Positions 47,537 to 56,162 of a stretch of 64,000 nt of DNA are shown in pieces. A model generated the notes under the pieces. That model was not told the DNA's origin. It saw only the letters and a program-made list of their open reading frames with translations, and made no database searches. Origin of the DNA: Saonia flava. Its GTDB lineage: Bacteria > Bacteroidota > Bacteroidia > Flavobacteriales > Flavobacteriaceae. The stretch covers positions 2,709,625-2,773,624 of the forward strand of contig NZ_JAATJJ010000001.1 of assembly GCF_011927795.1 (NCBI RefSeq), read 5' to 3'. Position 1 is the first letter of the stretch. Each line of letters opens with the position of its first letter. Position numbers and translations under genes: made by a program.

Positions 47537-49882
47537 ATGAAACAGTATCAAATATATATCTTATTCCTACTAGGTTTAAGTTTAACGGCATGCTCCTTAT
47601 CTTCTGATGATGGGCTTTTAAGAGAAAAAATAAACTTTGGAGACAATTGGTTTTTTCAAAAAGGAGATTCTGTTAATGTCCAAAATTGGAAACCGATAAG
47701 ATTGCCCCACACGGCCAATATAGAACCTCTTGTTGTGAATAATCAGTGGCAAGGAATATCGTGGTATAAAAAAGAGTTCAAAATTGAGAACAAAAATACC
47801 AATAGAAAACATTTTATCTATTTTGAAGGGGTCATGCAAGAGACTGATGTTTGGTTGAATGGAGAAAAACTTGCCAATCATAAAGGTGGCTATCTACCTT
47901 TTACCTTGGATATAACAGAAGCTATTCATGGACATGATTATAATGAAATTTTGATTAGGGTAGATAATCAAGATAATTCTGAAATCCCGCCTGGGAAGGC
48001 ATTAAATGACCTTGATTTTAATATGTATGGGGGTATTTATAGAAATGCCTACTACATATCAACAAATGAAGTTTATATAACTGATGCTGTACATGCAAAT
48101 ATACCCAATAGTGGAGGCCTCTTGGTACATTTTAATGATGTTTCCGAGAAAGTTGCTTCGGGTATTTTTAAAACTCATATTCAGAATGACAGTGAAATAG
48201 AAAAGAGCATTAAAACTGTAGTCAATTTTACCAACTCGATTGGGGATAGCATAATGTTTGAATCGAGAGAAGTTATGTTAAAACCGAAGTCTAATCAAAA
48301 CATTGAACAATTTATAACCATAGAAAACCCAAAATTATGGTCCCCTGAATCACCTGAATTATACAAGGTATCTGTGGAAATAGTTTCTGGCGCCAATATA
48401 TTGGATGTCCAAACAATAAAAACAGGCATTCGTAAGGTTGAGATTAATAAAGATGGCTTTTTTTTAAATGGAAAACAGCGTTTTATTAATGGAACCAACC
48501 GGCATCAAGAATATCCCTATGTTGGATATGCCATTTCAGACAATGCAAACTACAGGGATGCCTATAAAATTAAACAAGCGGGCTTCGACTTTGTAAGGTT
48601 GTCACATTATCCTCATTCAGAATCATTTATGGATGCTTGTGATGAATTGGGACTCATGGTTATGGATTGTATTCCTGGCTGGCAATATTCTGAACCTGGC
48701 GAGTTTATAGAAAACTCGTATCAGAACATTCGAGATATGGTACGCAGGGACCGTAACCATCCATCTGTAATTATTTGGGAAAATTCGTTGAATGAGTCTT
48801 GGATGAAAGACCCTTATATACCAGAGGCAAATAAGATATTAGATGAAGAATTGCCCTATGGGAATATATATAGCGCAGGCTGGGCAGATCATCCTTCTTA
48901 TGATTTATTTATTCCTGCGAGGCAACATAGTAAAGCACCTGATTATTGGAGCCAGTATGATAAGAATGGTAGGAAAATCTTGATTGCAGAATATGGAGAT
49001 TGGGAATATTATGCACATAATGCAGGGTTTAACCAAAAAGCATTCAAAGGGTTAAAAGAAGAAGAGCGCACTAGTAGGCAATTAAGGGCCCATGGAGAAA
49101 AGAGATTGTTGCAACAAGCCTTTAATTATCAAGAAGCCTTTAATTCCAATTTAAAGGGAGAGCATACCATTGGACATGCCAATTGGTTGGTTTTTGATTA
49201 TAACCGTGGATATAGTGATGATATAGAGTCTTCGGGAATTTCGGATATTTTTAGAATCCCAAAGTTTTCTTATTACTTTTACCAAAGTCAAAAACCACCT
49301 TTTCAAGATTCATTTACTGGTCCCTTGGTATTTATTGCCAATTACTGGCAAGAAAATTCTACTACCGATGTAACGGTTTTTAGTAATTGTGATGAGGTTG
49401 CCTTGTACTTGAACGGGGAAAAAATAGAGCACAAAAAACCATCAAGAGATGCTTTTTCCGATGAATTAGAATACCCTCCTTTTGTTTTTGGTATATCTAA
49501 GTTTGAAGTGGGAAAGTTGGAGGCTATTGGATTTATTAATGGAAAAGAAGTTGCAAAGCACACTCTTTCAACTCCGGCAGAAGCTACCAAAATTGAATTG
49601 AGTTATGACATTTCAGGAAAACCATTGGAACAGGGAACAAATGATATAGTCTTTGTCTATGCAAAAATAGTTGATGATGAAGGTAATTTGGTTTCTAATG
49701 CAGTTAAGAAAGTTCAGTTTAATATTGATACAGATGTTGTAGAAATTATTGGAGGTAATCCTGTTGATTCTGAAGCAGGGATTGCAACAATACTTATAAA
49801 AGTATATGCCAAATCTAAAGGGTTTAGTATTGAGGCAAAATCAGAGGGCCTAACTTCGGAACCTTTGAAACTTATGAATTAA
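47537..49882 (+). CDS. Beta-galactosidase-like glycoside hydrolase, GH2
   Basis: This 781-residue protein has a lipoprotein signal (SLTACSLSSDD, cysteine near residue 19). It carries the sandwich-barrel order of GH2: a sugar-binding jelly roll (WKPIRLPHTANIEP, WLNGEKLANHKGGYLPF), an Ig domain, and a barrel with acid/base in IIWENSLNESWMKD near residue 415 and nucleophile in LIAEYGDWEYY near residue 485. A C-terminal Big_4-like/DUF4982 pair follows. It begins 4 bases after the GH53 gene. It likely removes terminal beta-galactose from galacto-oligosaccharides. Confidence 0.92.
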   Translation: MKQYQIYILFLLGLSLTACSLSSDDGLLREKINFGDNWFFQKGDSVNVQNWKPIRLPHTANIEPLVVNNQWQGISWYKKEFKIENKNTNRKHFIYFEGVMQETDVWLNGEKLANHKGGYLPFTLDITEAIHGHDYNEILIRVDNQDNSEIPPGKALNDLDFNMYGGIYRNAYYISTNEVYITDAVHANIPNSGGLLVHFNDVSEKVASGIFKTHIQNDSEIEKSIKTVVNFTNSIGDSIMFESREVMLKPKSNQNIEQFITIENPKLWSPESPELYKVSVEIVSGANILDVQTIKTGIRKVEINKDGFFLNGKQRFINGTNRHQEYPYVGYAISDNANYRDAYKIKQAGFDFVRLSHYPHSESFMDACDELGLMVMDCIPGWQYSEPGEFIENSYQNIRDMVRRDRNHPSVIIWENSLNESWMKDPYIPEANKILDEELPYGNIYSAGWADHPSYDLFIPARQHSKAPDYWSQYDKNGRKILIAEYGDWEYYAHNAGFNQKAFKGLKEEERTSRQLRAHGEKRLLQQAFNYQEAFNSNLKGEHTIGHANWLVFDYNRGYSDDIESSGISDIFRIPKFSYYFYQSQKPPFQDSFTGPLVFIANYWQENSTTDVTVFSNCDEVALYLNGEKIEHKKPSRDAFSDELEYPPFVFGISKFEVGKLEAIGFINGKEVAKHTLSTPAEATKIELSYDISGKPLEQGTNDIVFVYAKIVDDEGNLVSNAVKKVQFNIDTDVVEIIGGNPVDSEAGIATILIKVYAKSKGFSIEAKSEGLTSEPLKLMN

Positions 49883-49957
49883 CAACAATGGTCCTTCAAT
49901 ATAAGTTTAAAATAGACCCTTGTTTTTTGTATGAACGTATTATTCTTTTAAATGGTC

Positions 49958-49975
49958 TGTACGGAATCGTGTACT
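49958..49975 (+). repeat. 18-bp direct repeat, copy 1
   Basis: TGTACGGAATCGTGTACT occurs here and again at 50154-50171. The two copies flank the tRNA fragment and may be integrase arm sites or remnants of an island end. The whole gap 49883-50432 (about 550 bases) has no convincing gene; a short plus-strand frame of 75 codons merely reads through the tRNA remnant and this repeat. Confidence 0.6.
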
Positions 49976-50058
49976 GTTTGTAAAAGTAGCGAAATGTTGG
50001 ACATAAAAAAACGGATGGCGAGAACGCGATCCGTTGGTTTTACTGGCCTTGGCCTTAG

Positions 50059-50100
50059 TAGCGGGAACTGGACTCGAACCAGTGACCTTCGGGTTATGAG
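50059..50100 (-). pseudogene. 3' half of an initiator-type tRNA-Met(CAU): probable attachment-site remnant
   Basis: Read on the minus strand, the remnant starts in the anticodon loop CTCATAA and continues with stem strand CCCGA, variable AGGTC, a perfect 5-bp T-arm (ACTGG TTCGAGT CCAGT), acceptor strand TCCCGCT and discriminator A. The CCC on the 3' side of the anticodon stem is typical of initiator tRNA. The D-arm and the 5' acceptor strand are absent, so it is not a working tRNA. Such 3' halves are left at the far edge of elements that insert in tRNA genes. The orientation puts the element to the right. Confidence 0.8.
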
Positions 50101-50153
50101 TTTAATCAAACCCCTTATTTTACGCTATTTGTGGCCTATTTCTATAAAAACCG

Positions 50154-50171
50154 TGTACGGAATCGTGTACT
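50154..50171 (+). repeat. 18-bp direct repeat, copy 2
   Basis: Identical to the copy at 49958-49975 (TGTACGGAATCGTGTACT), 196 bases away. It lies about 50 bases inside the presumed island end. Confidence 0.6.
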
Positions 50172-50432
50172 CTGGTTAAACATATTTTGATATGCTAATA
50201 TATGGAATTTAGCAATGCATTTACTGCAATGAAAATTCTTGTTTTTTTAACCATTTTATGGAATATATTTTGTTATTAAATGAAGTAACGCCAAAAGTCT
50301 TTATTTTGGATGTTCACTTTGCCGAATTCTACCAACTCTTAGTTAAGTGGAGGGGTAGTCGAATCCACCGAAGTTCAGCCGTTGATTTATACTTATATTT
50401 GGGTACGGCACTATACCACAATAAATTATAGT

Positions 50433-50646
50433 CATCTTAAGTTTGAAACTGATTAATTTACATGTATAAATCAGAAAGAACAAAAGAGAGGATTAAGGTT
50501 AGTATATACGGTGAAGCTTGAGACTTCGACAACATTGATAATCCCCTCTCTTTTCTACTTAAATTTCGTTCAGTTCTGTGAGACGTTGATCTCGATTTCA
50601 AGTTGTTGAAAGCCAAGTAGAAAGTCCTTTCATAAATACAATTCTT
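50433..50646 (+). ncRNA. Candidate bridge RNA region of the IS110 element
   Basis: The 214 bases before the transposase have no gene but two large stem-closed domains. Stem 1 pairs AAAAGAGAGGATTA (50482-50495) with TAATCCCCTCTCTTTT (50539-50554) around about 43 bases. Stem 2 pairs TTTCTACTT (50552-50560) with AAGTAGAAA (50615-50623) around about 54 bases. IS110-group elements are known to encode a bridge RNA in the left noncoding end with a target loop and a donor loop. The match to that layout is structural, not sequence-based. The second IS copy starts to diverge just inside the first loop. Confidence 0.55.
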
Positions 50647-51612
50647 ATGAATAAAAGTACAGAATTTTTTGGAATAGACATCAGTAAAGATGTCTTTGAT
50701 GTTTTTAGTTTGGAGACAGGATATAATCAGTTTACAAACAATAAAAAGGGATTTAAACAATTCATTAAAAAACTATCAAAAGACAGTTTGGTGGTCATGG
50801 AAGCTACGGGTTACTACCACTATTGTTTAGCACAATATTTATATGAGAAAGGCTATGCTGTTTCGGTAGTAAATCCTTTATCGGTAAAGCGATTTATCCA
50901 GATGAAATTGTCGAAGGTAAAAACAGATAAAAGTGATGCAAAATCTATCTGTGAATATGCCTGTAACAATGAAGTGCCACTTTATACAGCAAAAGACAAA
51001 AACCAATCGGAATGTTTGCAGTTATTACGTTTAATGGATACTTATGTAAAGCATCGTACCGCTATGAAGAACAAATTGGACGGGGAACAGGTTTTAGGTA
51101 TTCCTTCAAAAGCAGTGTATCGTTCATTGAGCAGAACCGTAAAGCAGTTGAATAAGGAGCTGGCACTTCTGGAAGCCCGATTAATAACTTTGGTAAAAGA
51201 GGAACAACAGGAACAGTTAAGGCTTTTAAAAACCATTCCAGGAATTGGAGAAAAAGCGGCGATTTTATTGGTTGTATTCACAGATGGTTTTTCCAAGTTT
51301 GAAAACTCGAGACAGCTTTGCAGCTATGCTGGTATTACACCTACCATAAGGCAATCGGGCAGTAGTGTAAGAGGACGAAGTCGGATAAGCAAAATAGGGA
51401 ACAAGAAATTAAGGAATCAATTGTTTTTGAGCAGTTTTACAGCTTGTCAATACAACAAAGCATGTAGAGAACTATTTGAGCGTATTGTGGCACAGGGGAA
51501 AAGTAAAAAGCTGGCTTTGTTAGCGGTTTGCAATAAACTGTTAAAACAGGCATTTGCAATTGCTAAATCGGGAATTCCATACAACGAGAACTTTGTTTCA
51601 AAAATGGCTTAA
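50647..51612 (+). CDS. IS110-family transposase (DEDD plus serine)
   Basis: This 321-residue protein has the RuvC-like DEDD domain: Asp in FFGIDISKDVFDV near residue 10, Glu in VVMEATGYYHY near residue 49, and Asp residues in KVKTDKSDAKS near residue 97. The C-terminal Transposase_20 domain starts at LKTIPGIGEKAAILL near residue 198 and holds the serine region RQSGSSVRGRSRISKIGNKKLRN cut here to its core SGSSVRGRSRISK near residue 240. Length and motifs are complete. It is probably active, as there is a second, related copy at the window edge. Confidence 0.95.
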   Translation: MNKSTEFFGIDISKDVFDVFSLETGYNQFTNNKKGFKQFIKKLSKDSLVVMEATGYYHYCLAQYLYEKGYAVSVVNPLSVKRFIQMKLSKVKTDKSDAKSICEYACNNEVPLYTAKDKNQSECLQLLRLMDTYVKHRTAMKNKLDGEQVLGIPSKAVYRSLSRTVKQLNKELALLEARLITLVKEEQQEQLRLLKTIPGIGEKAAILLVVFTDGFSKFENSRQLCSYAGITPTIRQSGSSVRGRSRISKIGNKKLRNQLFLSSFTACQYNKACRELFERIVAQGKSKKLALLAVCNKLLKQAFAIAKSGIPYNENFVSKMA

Positions 51613-51640
51613 AAAGATTTGTTTTTTAGCTCAGTTCTTT

Positions 51641-51650
51641 GTTGTAGGTA
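51641..51650. repeat. Left core of cassette C0 (GTTGTAGGTA)
   Basis: This 10-bp core matches TACCTACAAC at 54944-54953 as a perfect inverted repeat, enclosing the S41 peptidase and AraC genes. It is directly next to the right end of the IS110 element. Confidence 0.75.
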
Positions 51651-51651
51651 G

Positions 51652-54093
51652 TTATTCATTCAACCACTCTTTAGCTTTATAAACTTGATTATCATTTTCC
51701 AAATTTACATTATGTTGAAATTTAATATTTTCATTTACACCAACTTTGTTATCATACCTGTTTTTATTTCTATCAATAAATACATCTTGAGAGATAACTA
51801 TTACTAATTCATCATCAATTTTATCGTAGCCATTTCCAGTAGTATAACCTGCTGTTTCTTCTCCTATGAAAACTGTATTATTTCTACCCTTAAAAGCAAT
51901 AGCGACTAATTCTCCCGAACTTATTGTATATCTGCTTAATAAAACCGCTACTTTTTCATTAGTTTTTATTTCGGGAAGACTATCCATTTCACAAACTAAT
52001 CTACCATAATTAAAAAATTGTCCATTTTCAATAGTAAAATCACGTATTTCGTTGTTTTTGTTTATTGCACCAGCAACAAAGCCTTCTCCAATTAATGGTG
52101 CTAATCCTGAAATCATTGGTTCCATATTTCCACCTCCATTAAATCTTAAATCTACAATCCATTTATCTACTCCTTTTGATTTTAAGTCAATAAGTCCCTG
52201 ACGAATAAAATCGGACTGCTCTTTGACATCTCCTGGACCAATACCAACAATTCTTAAATAACCGATTCCATTGTCCAAAAGTTTGTACGAAAACTTTGCC
52301 GAAACATCATTTATCACAGTATTAACAAATTTAGAATTTCTATTGCTCTCTTCTGATATTTTACCGTTATAACTCACAATGATTGAGTTGTCCTTTGCGG
52401 AGCGAAAATGTCCGTGTTTATCTCCCAAACTATTGATTAGGTATTGCAAACCTTCCCTCAGGTCTTCTGTCTTTTCTTTATCCTTTGTTAACGCTATATA
52501 TTTAGTATTTACTTCATTCCAATTTACCTTATCTCCATACAGAGATGTTTCTTTTGCTTTTAAAACAATTGGATGATAAGTGACTTCTTTTTCATTTATC
52601 AAATTCAGGACAAACTCCATTTGTGTGTCCTTTTGGTTTAAATAATCCTCATAAGTCTGAGTTACTTCGTAATCGGGAATAATACCTCTGTTATAAATTT
52701 GGTTTGATTTTTTTGGAACATCTTGCTCTAAATTAACAGCATAGAAAATTGTTTCTATTTTAGATTCTGGCAAGATATAGCCCAAAGGTGTATGCCCATT
52801 ATGTCCATAATAACCACCCATAGTTTCTTCGCCAATTACTACTGAATTTTCGTTTCCTGCTACCATTGCTGCAAATAAACTACCAGCAGATGCCACTCTC
52901 GGACTTATTAACAAATATATAGTTCCATTGAACACATTTTTATTGGGCATTCGTATTTTGTGGTCGTTGCTTGTTTCGTCTTGATAAAATATACCATCTA
53001 CCTCTTTTGGGAATTCTTTTTGAAATTCTCTATTATACTTGCCAACACCAAAGGGTCTAAAAATCCTTGGCACTTTGGTATAAGCGTATTTAAGGTAGGG
53101 TATTTTTTTAAAACTAACCCAAGCTTGTTTATTCTCTTGGAAATTACGATTGGTTAAATAAGAATAGGTAATCAAATCATTTGGGTCGTCTCCGCCACCG
53201 TTATAGCGAACATCTACAATTAATTTGTTTATTTTCTTTTGCTTAATATCTGTAAATATGCTGTCTAAAAACGCAGCATATTGCAAATGCATTGGGTCTT
53301 TTTCATTTCCCAAACCAAAATCATTTACGGTTAAAATGGCGGTATTGGTATTGATTATTTTATAATCATACACTTCATCTTCTTTCCAATCTTTATAATT
53401 AACATAATCAAAAGGTCTTGAATATCTCTTGCTTACATTTTTAGTATAGCTTTTGTGAGATATGCTTTTAAGGGTTGTTGATTTTGTTTCATTTGAATTA
53501 TTAGGGCTGTAAGTAACTGTAAATTGATTGACAAGTCCATAATGATTACGATAGAGTTTACCAAAGTTGGGCTCAAGAACTATTCGTTTTCCTGTTGTGT
53601 TAACACCATCGGTAGTGTAGTATTTATAGAGGTTTGGTATAATATCTTCTATTTTATTATTGTTGATGGCAATAATTTCCGCACCCAATGGAATTTCTCC
53701 TTCGGCATAATTTACAATCCATTTCTTTTCTATATATCTTAATGGATAAGGGAAATAGCCATTAGTCTCCTCTTTTAGACTTTTTGTATATTTCTTTGGA
53801 AAACGCGTGCTGTTGTGCGAACTACCTTCAAAGTCGGTCAATTGGCAAATGATGTTATAAAAATGTAGATAAGTAGATGATTTGCCAATTTGCTCATCAG
53901 CCCAGTTGTAAATACTATCTATTTCTTGTTTTGTTCGGTATTTATATAACCCTGAATTGGCACTTTCTCTTGTTTGTTTGAATACCTCTAAGTCTTTCCT
54001 CATTTTTTCTTGCGAAAAAGCATCATCAATGGATTGTGCACACGAGGTAATTGGAAAAAATGCAAGTAAAAGATATATATAAAATGTTTTCAT
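51652..54093 (-). CDS. Tandem S41-family peptidase lipoprotein
   Basis: This protein of 813 residues starts at the ATG at 54093 (MKTFYIYLLLAFFPITSCAQ), which gives a good lipoprotein signal; an ATG 21 bases upstream is poorer. It carries two C-terminal-processing-protease (S41) cores: VDVRYNGGGDDPND, SAGSLFAAMVAG and VIGEETMGG (Ser near 401), and VDLRFNGGGNMEPM, SSGELVAIAFKG and FIGEETAG (Ser near 725). No PDZ domain is clear. Two active halves in one chain suggest a duplicated fold acting in the periplasm or on the surface. It shares cassette C0 with an AraC regulator. Confidence 0.88.
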   Translation of the reverse strand: MKTFYIYLLLAFFPITSCAQSIDDAFSQEKMRKDLEVFKQTRESANSGLYKYRTKQEIDSIYNWADEQIGKSSTYLHFYNIICQLTDFEGSSHNSTRFPKKYTKSLKEETNGYFPYPLRYIEKKWIVNYAEGEIPLGAEIIAINNNKIEDIIPNLYKYYTTDGVNTTGKRIVLEPNFGKLYRNHYGLVNQFTVTYSPNNSNETKSTTLKSISHKSYTKNVSKRYSRPFDYVNYKDWKEDEVYDYKIINTNTAILTVNDFGLGNEKDPMHLQYAAFLDSIFTDIKQKKINKLIVDVRYNGGGDDPNDLITYSYLTNRNFQENKQAWVSFKKIPYLKYAYTKVPRIFRPFGVGKYNREFQKEFPKEVDGIFYQDETSNDHKIRMPNKNVFNGTIYLLISPRVASAGSLFAAMVAGNENSVVIGEETMGGYYGHNGHTPLGYILPESKIETIFYAVNLEQDVPKKSNQIYNRGIIPDYEVTQTYEDYLNQKDTQMEFVLNLINEKEVTYHPIVLKAKETSLYGDKVNWNEVNTKYIALTKDKEKTEDLREGLQYLINSLGDKHGHFRSAKDNSIIVSYNGKISEESNRNSKFVNTVINDVSAKFSYKLLDNGIGYLRIVGIGPGDVKEQSDFIRQGLIDLKSKGVDKWIVDLRFNGGGNMEPMISGLAPLIGEGFVAGAINKNNEIRDFTIENGQFFNYGRLVCEMDSLPEIKTNEKVAVLLSRYTISSGELVAIAFKGRNNTVFIGEETAGYTTGNGYDKIDDELVIVISQDVFIDRNKNRYDNKVGVNENIKFQHNVNLENDNQVYKAKEWLNE

Positions 54094-54158
54094 CACTGAT
54101 ATTATTTTTATCAAATATAGTTTTGTAAAATAATAAAGACTTGTATAATATTGGCTTT

Positions 54159-54923
54159 CTATACTAAACTCTCCTGATATTTTAAGGGTGAAATTCCCAC
54201 AAATCGTTTAAATGTTTTTGAATAGTGAGACATATCGGTAAAGTTATACAGGTAGGCTATTGTAGTAAGTTCTGAGGTTGAGTTAATTAATTTTTTACTA
54301 GAAAATATTTTTCTCATCAAAACATAGTTCATAGGTGTCATGCCAGTTGATGCCTTAAATTTCTTGACAAATCCAAATTTGTTAATGTTTGCCAGTTTTG
54401 ATAAATTATCAAGACTGAATTTATCATAAATATGGCTTTCAATATACTCATTGATTTGATTGAAATTTTGATATTTTATTTCTGAATATTCTTTCTTATA
54501 CTCTTCGGAATAAGACCTTAAAAGCTCAAGAAATTTTGAGAGATGATGCTGGATGATTACGTCATCTTTGGTGTCTAGTGCATCTTTTACTTTTAAGAAC
54601 AGTTTGTTTACTTTGTTGCTGGTTATTTGCCTATTGCTAAATTTTATGCTTTTTCCGCCTAAAATAGTTTTTACTACTTCATTTGGGATGTAAATAGTAT
54701 CAAACTTGAGGTAAGAATTATTGTCAATGAGTGGGTTAGCATGTATTTCAAAGGGATTTGTAATTGAGATACTTCCGGATTCGGTAAAAAGACTGTTGTC
54801 CTCAAAATCAATTTGTTCAACACCTTCGTGAATAAGTGAGATACAAAACGTATTATGAAAATGTTTAGGAAAACTGGTAGTTTGGTTTTCTATAGTTATA
54901 TATTCTACATTATTAAATGACAT
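54159..54923 (-). CDS. AraC-family transcriptional regulator
   Basis: This 254-residue protein has an N-terminal cupin-like ligand domain (FPKHFHNTFCISLIHEG, ISITNPFEIHANPL) and a C-terminal pair of helix-turn-helices (LDNLSKLANINKFGFVKKFK, SHYSKTFKRFVGISPLKYQ) at about 165-252. It is soluble and about the size of classical AraC sensors. It is 45 bases upstream of the peptidase ORF, in the same direction, and in the same cassette, so it may control the peptidase. No target site is recognised. Confidence 0.93.
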   Translation of the reverse strand: MSFNNVEYITIENQTTSFPKHFHNTFCISLIHEGVEQIDFEDNSLFTESGSISITNPFEIHANPLIDNNSYLKFDTIYIPNEVVKTILGGKSIKFSNRQITSNKVNKLFLKVKDALDTKDDVIIQHHLSKFLELLRSYSEEYKKEYSEIKYQNFNQINEYIESHIYDKFSLDNLSKLANINKFGFVKKFKASTGMTPMNYVLMRKIFSSKKLINSTSELTTIAYLYNFTDMSHYSKTFKRFVGISPLKYQESLV

Positions 54924-54943
54924 TATTCTCTTCTGTACTCAAT

Positions 54944-55357
54944 TACCTACAACTTTAGGGCTAAACGTAGTTCAGCTATGAGAATGAAGATACGATAAAA
55001 AGGTTGTACAATGCCATGATAGTCAGCTACCTATTAAATCATGGCATTGTTCTGGCCAAGATACTGAAGGTATCGCAAGGCTACCTTTTTATAAGTATAG
55101 GGAATTCGAGGAGTTGGACCAAATTACTTTTAGCTGCCGATGTGTTGCGTTGGGGCTCGAAGCCTGCCTATGGCGATCTTCAATAGGGATGTATTACGTG
55201 TAATTTGGTTTAGTCCTAAAGATGGTATTGCATTTACTTTAAGATGTGGAGCAACGCAGTTGCACAGATTAAAGTTCGCCATGGGCGAATGCAACGGTGA
55301 GTATATGAAGCGTAGCATCCCGCAGGGTGCTATGATTACATATACAGTGTTATCATC
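54944..55357 (-). repeat. Degenerate/composite attC-like site A
   Basis: This 414-base stretch runs from core TACCTACAAC to core GTTATCATC. It holds a decayed long site: CTTTAGGGCTAAACG near 54953 pairs with GGTTTAGTCCTAAAG near 55207, and inside are perfect hairpins (ACAATGCCATGAT with ATCATGGCATTGT; ACCAAATTAC with GTAATTTGGT). A short site follows at 55290-55351 with arms GTATATG and CATATAC around AGCAtCCC GCA GGGTGCT. A small GTTGCA/TGCAAC pair at 55259 and 55290 may be the rest of a lost mini-cassette. No gene is supported here. Confidence 0.6.
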
Positions 55358-55365
55358 TTTTTCTT

Positions 55366-55947
55366 TTATTCACTTTTGTACTGTTTCGGAATCCATTGTT
55401 TGTTGGTTTTTCCATCTTCAAAACGAGAATAGCAACCTCTGTCATACATAAATTTCGAAGGGTCTTTTATCATTTCATTTAAAAATTCGAAAAAACTATT
55501 TCCCAATATTGTTTCTTCCCATCCATCGTGGTCTGCATAGTATACTTTGCCTTGATAGAAGATAAAATAGTTTCCTGACTGTGAAATTTCACCGAAGGCA
55601 ATACCTTCTTTCTGAAAATCATAAAGTTCATTGGATTCCATTCCTTCATAGTCATATTGCCAAGCCTCATTTTCGTCATCCAATTTATGAATTGGGAATA
55701 ATTCTATTTTTGGTTGATTGTTTTGACAGTACATTTTTACCCCATTCATTATTGAATAGAATTCAACAATTTCTTCATTTCCATTTTTAACCAATTTTCG
55801 AAGTTTATTGAGTTCATCTGCCGATGCCGATTCGTTTTTTGTATGGTATACTTGAACATTCAGATTTAATGTCTCTGATTCATCGTTACAATCGAAACAT
55901 TGAAAATTGGGATTTTTATGATTTATATGTTCTAAGAATTCTTTCAT
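55366..55947 (-). CDS. SMI1/KNR4-like (SUKH) protein, cassette C1
   Basis: This 193-residue protein has the SUKH pattern: ADELNKLRKLVKNGNEEIVEFYSIMNGVKMY near residue 44 (the LPxxYKxFLxxxNG-type helix-loop), FPIHKLDDENEAW, and AFGEISQSGNYFIFY followed by YYADHDGWEETILGNSFFEFL. SUKH proteins are common immunity proteins of toxin systems, but some have other roles. The cassette lies between cores GTTATCATC (55349) and GATGATAAC (55958). The ATG lies only 10 bases from the core. No cognate toxin is nearby. Confidence 0.82.
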   Translation of the reverse strand: MKEFLEHINHKNPNFQCFDCNDESETLNLNVQVYHTKNESASADELNKLRKLVKNGNEEIVEFYSIMNGVKMYCQNNQPKIELFPIHKLDDENEAWQYDYEGMESNELYDFQKEGIAFGEISQSGNYFIFYQGKVYYADHDGWEETILGNSFFEFLNEMIKDPSKFMYDRGCYSRFEDGKTNKQWIPKQYKSE

Positions 55948-55957
55948 TTTTCTAATT

Positions 55958-56158
55958 GATGATAACGGTCGGGCTAAGCGTAGTGCGGAAGCAAGGAAAC
56001 TTTTCGTTTCCGTCTGCCGACGTAGCTAAAGCTTATTGTTTTGCTTTTTCTTTTTTTGTCCAAAGCTAAATCCATAAGATTTAGCGACTTAGTAAATATA
56101 CACAGACCTTTGGTTTTAGCCCTTAATTCCGCATTACGTTTAGGTATTGTTAGCAAAC
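55958..56158 (-). repeat. attC-like site B (188-bp family)
   Basis: The site separates cassettes C1 and C2; AAC to GTT is about 188 bases. Arms on the plus strand are CTAAGCGTAGTGCGG and CCGCATTACGTTTAG, which pair with G-T wobbles, while the minus strand has A-C mismatches. Inner hairpins include GGAAAC-loop-GTTTCC and GCTAAATC-loop-GATTTAGC. It is one of six near-identical copies (B, C, E, F, G, H). Confidence 0.85.
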
Positions 56159-56162
56159 GTAT

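Larger units (their letters stand above)
50433..51640 (+). mobile_element. IS110-family insertion sequence, complete copy
   Basis: The left end is set at about 50433 because the sequence from here (CATCTTAAGTTTGAAACTG) is repeated from 63925 with 67 identical bases. The transposase lies at 50647-51612. The right end is not certain but must lie at or before 51640, where the cassette core GTTGTAGGTA begins. IS110 elements lack terminal inverted repeats and do not make target duplications, in keeping with what is seen. The left flank ends TTATAGT, and the second copy follows TTATAGC. Confidence 0.85.

Noticed and set aside
49952..50179. 75-codon reading frame with a GNWTRTSDLRVM segment
   Set aside because: That segment is the translation of the antisense strand of the tRNA-Met remnant, a common false gene; the ends are only the 18-bp direct repeats.
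50330..50432. Left half of an attC-like site next to the first IS110 copy
   Set aside because: Only the last bases (AATTATAG) resemble site K; no complementary arm or AAC core was found, so I do not annotate a site there.
50458..50760. Minus-strand frame of 100 codons over the IS110 left end
   Set aside because: It is antisense to the transposase start and to the structured noncoding region, with no recognisable protein.
55004..55451. Several small frames on both strands in the 54.95-55.45 kb spacer
   Set aside because: They lie within nested inverted repeats of an attC-like spacer and show no family, no start context and no consistent coding pattern.
55974..56156. 60-codon minus-strand frame inside site B
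   Set aside because: The sequence is the 188-bp repeat, and sister copies have frame changes and stops at other places, so it is not a conserved gene.
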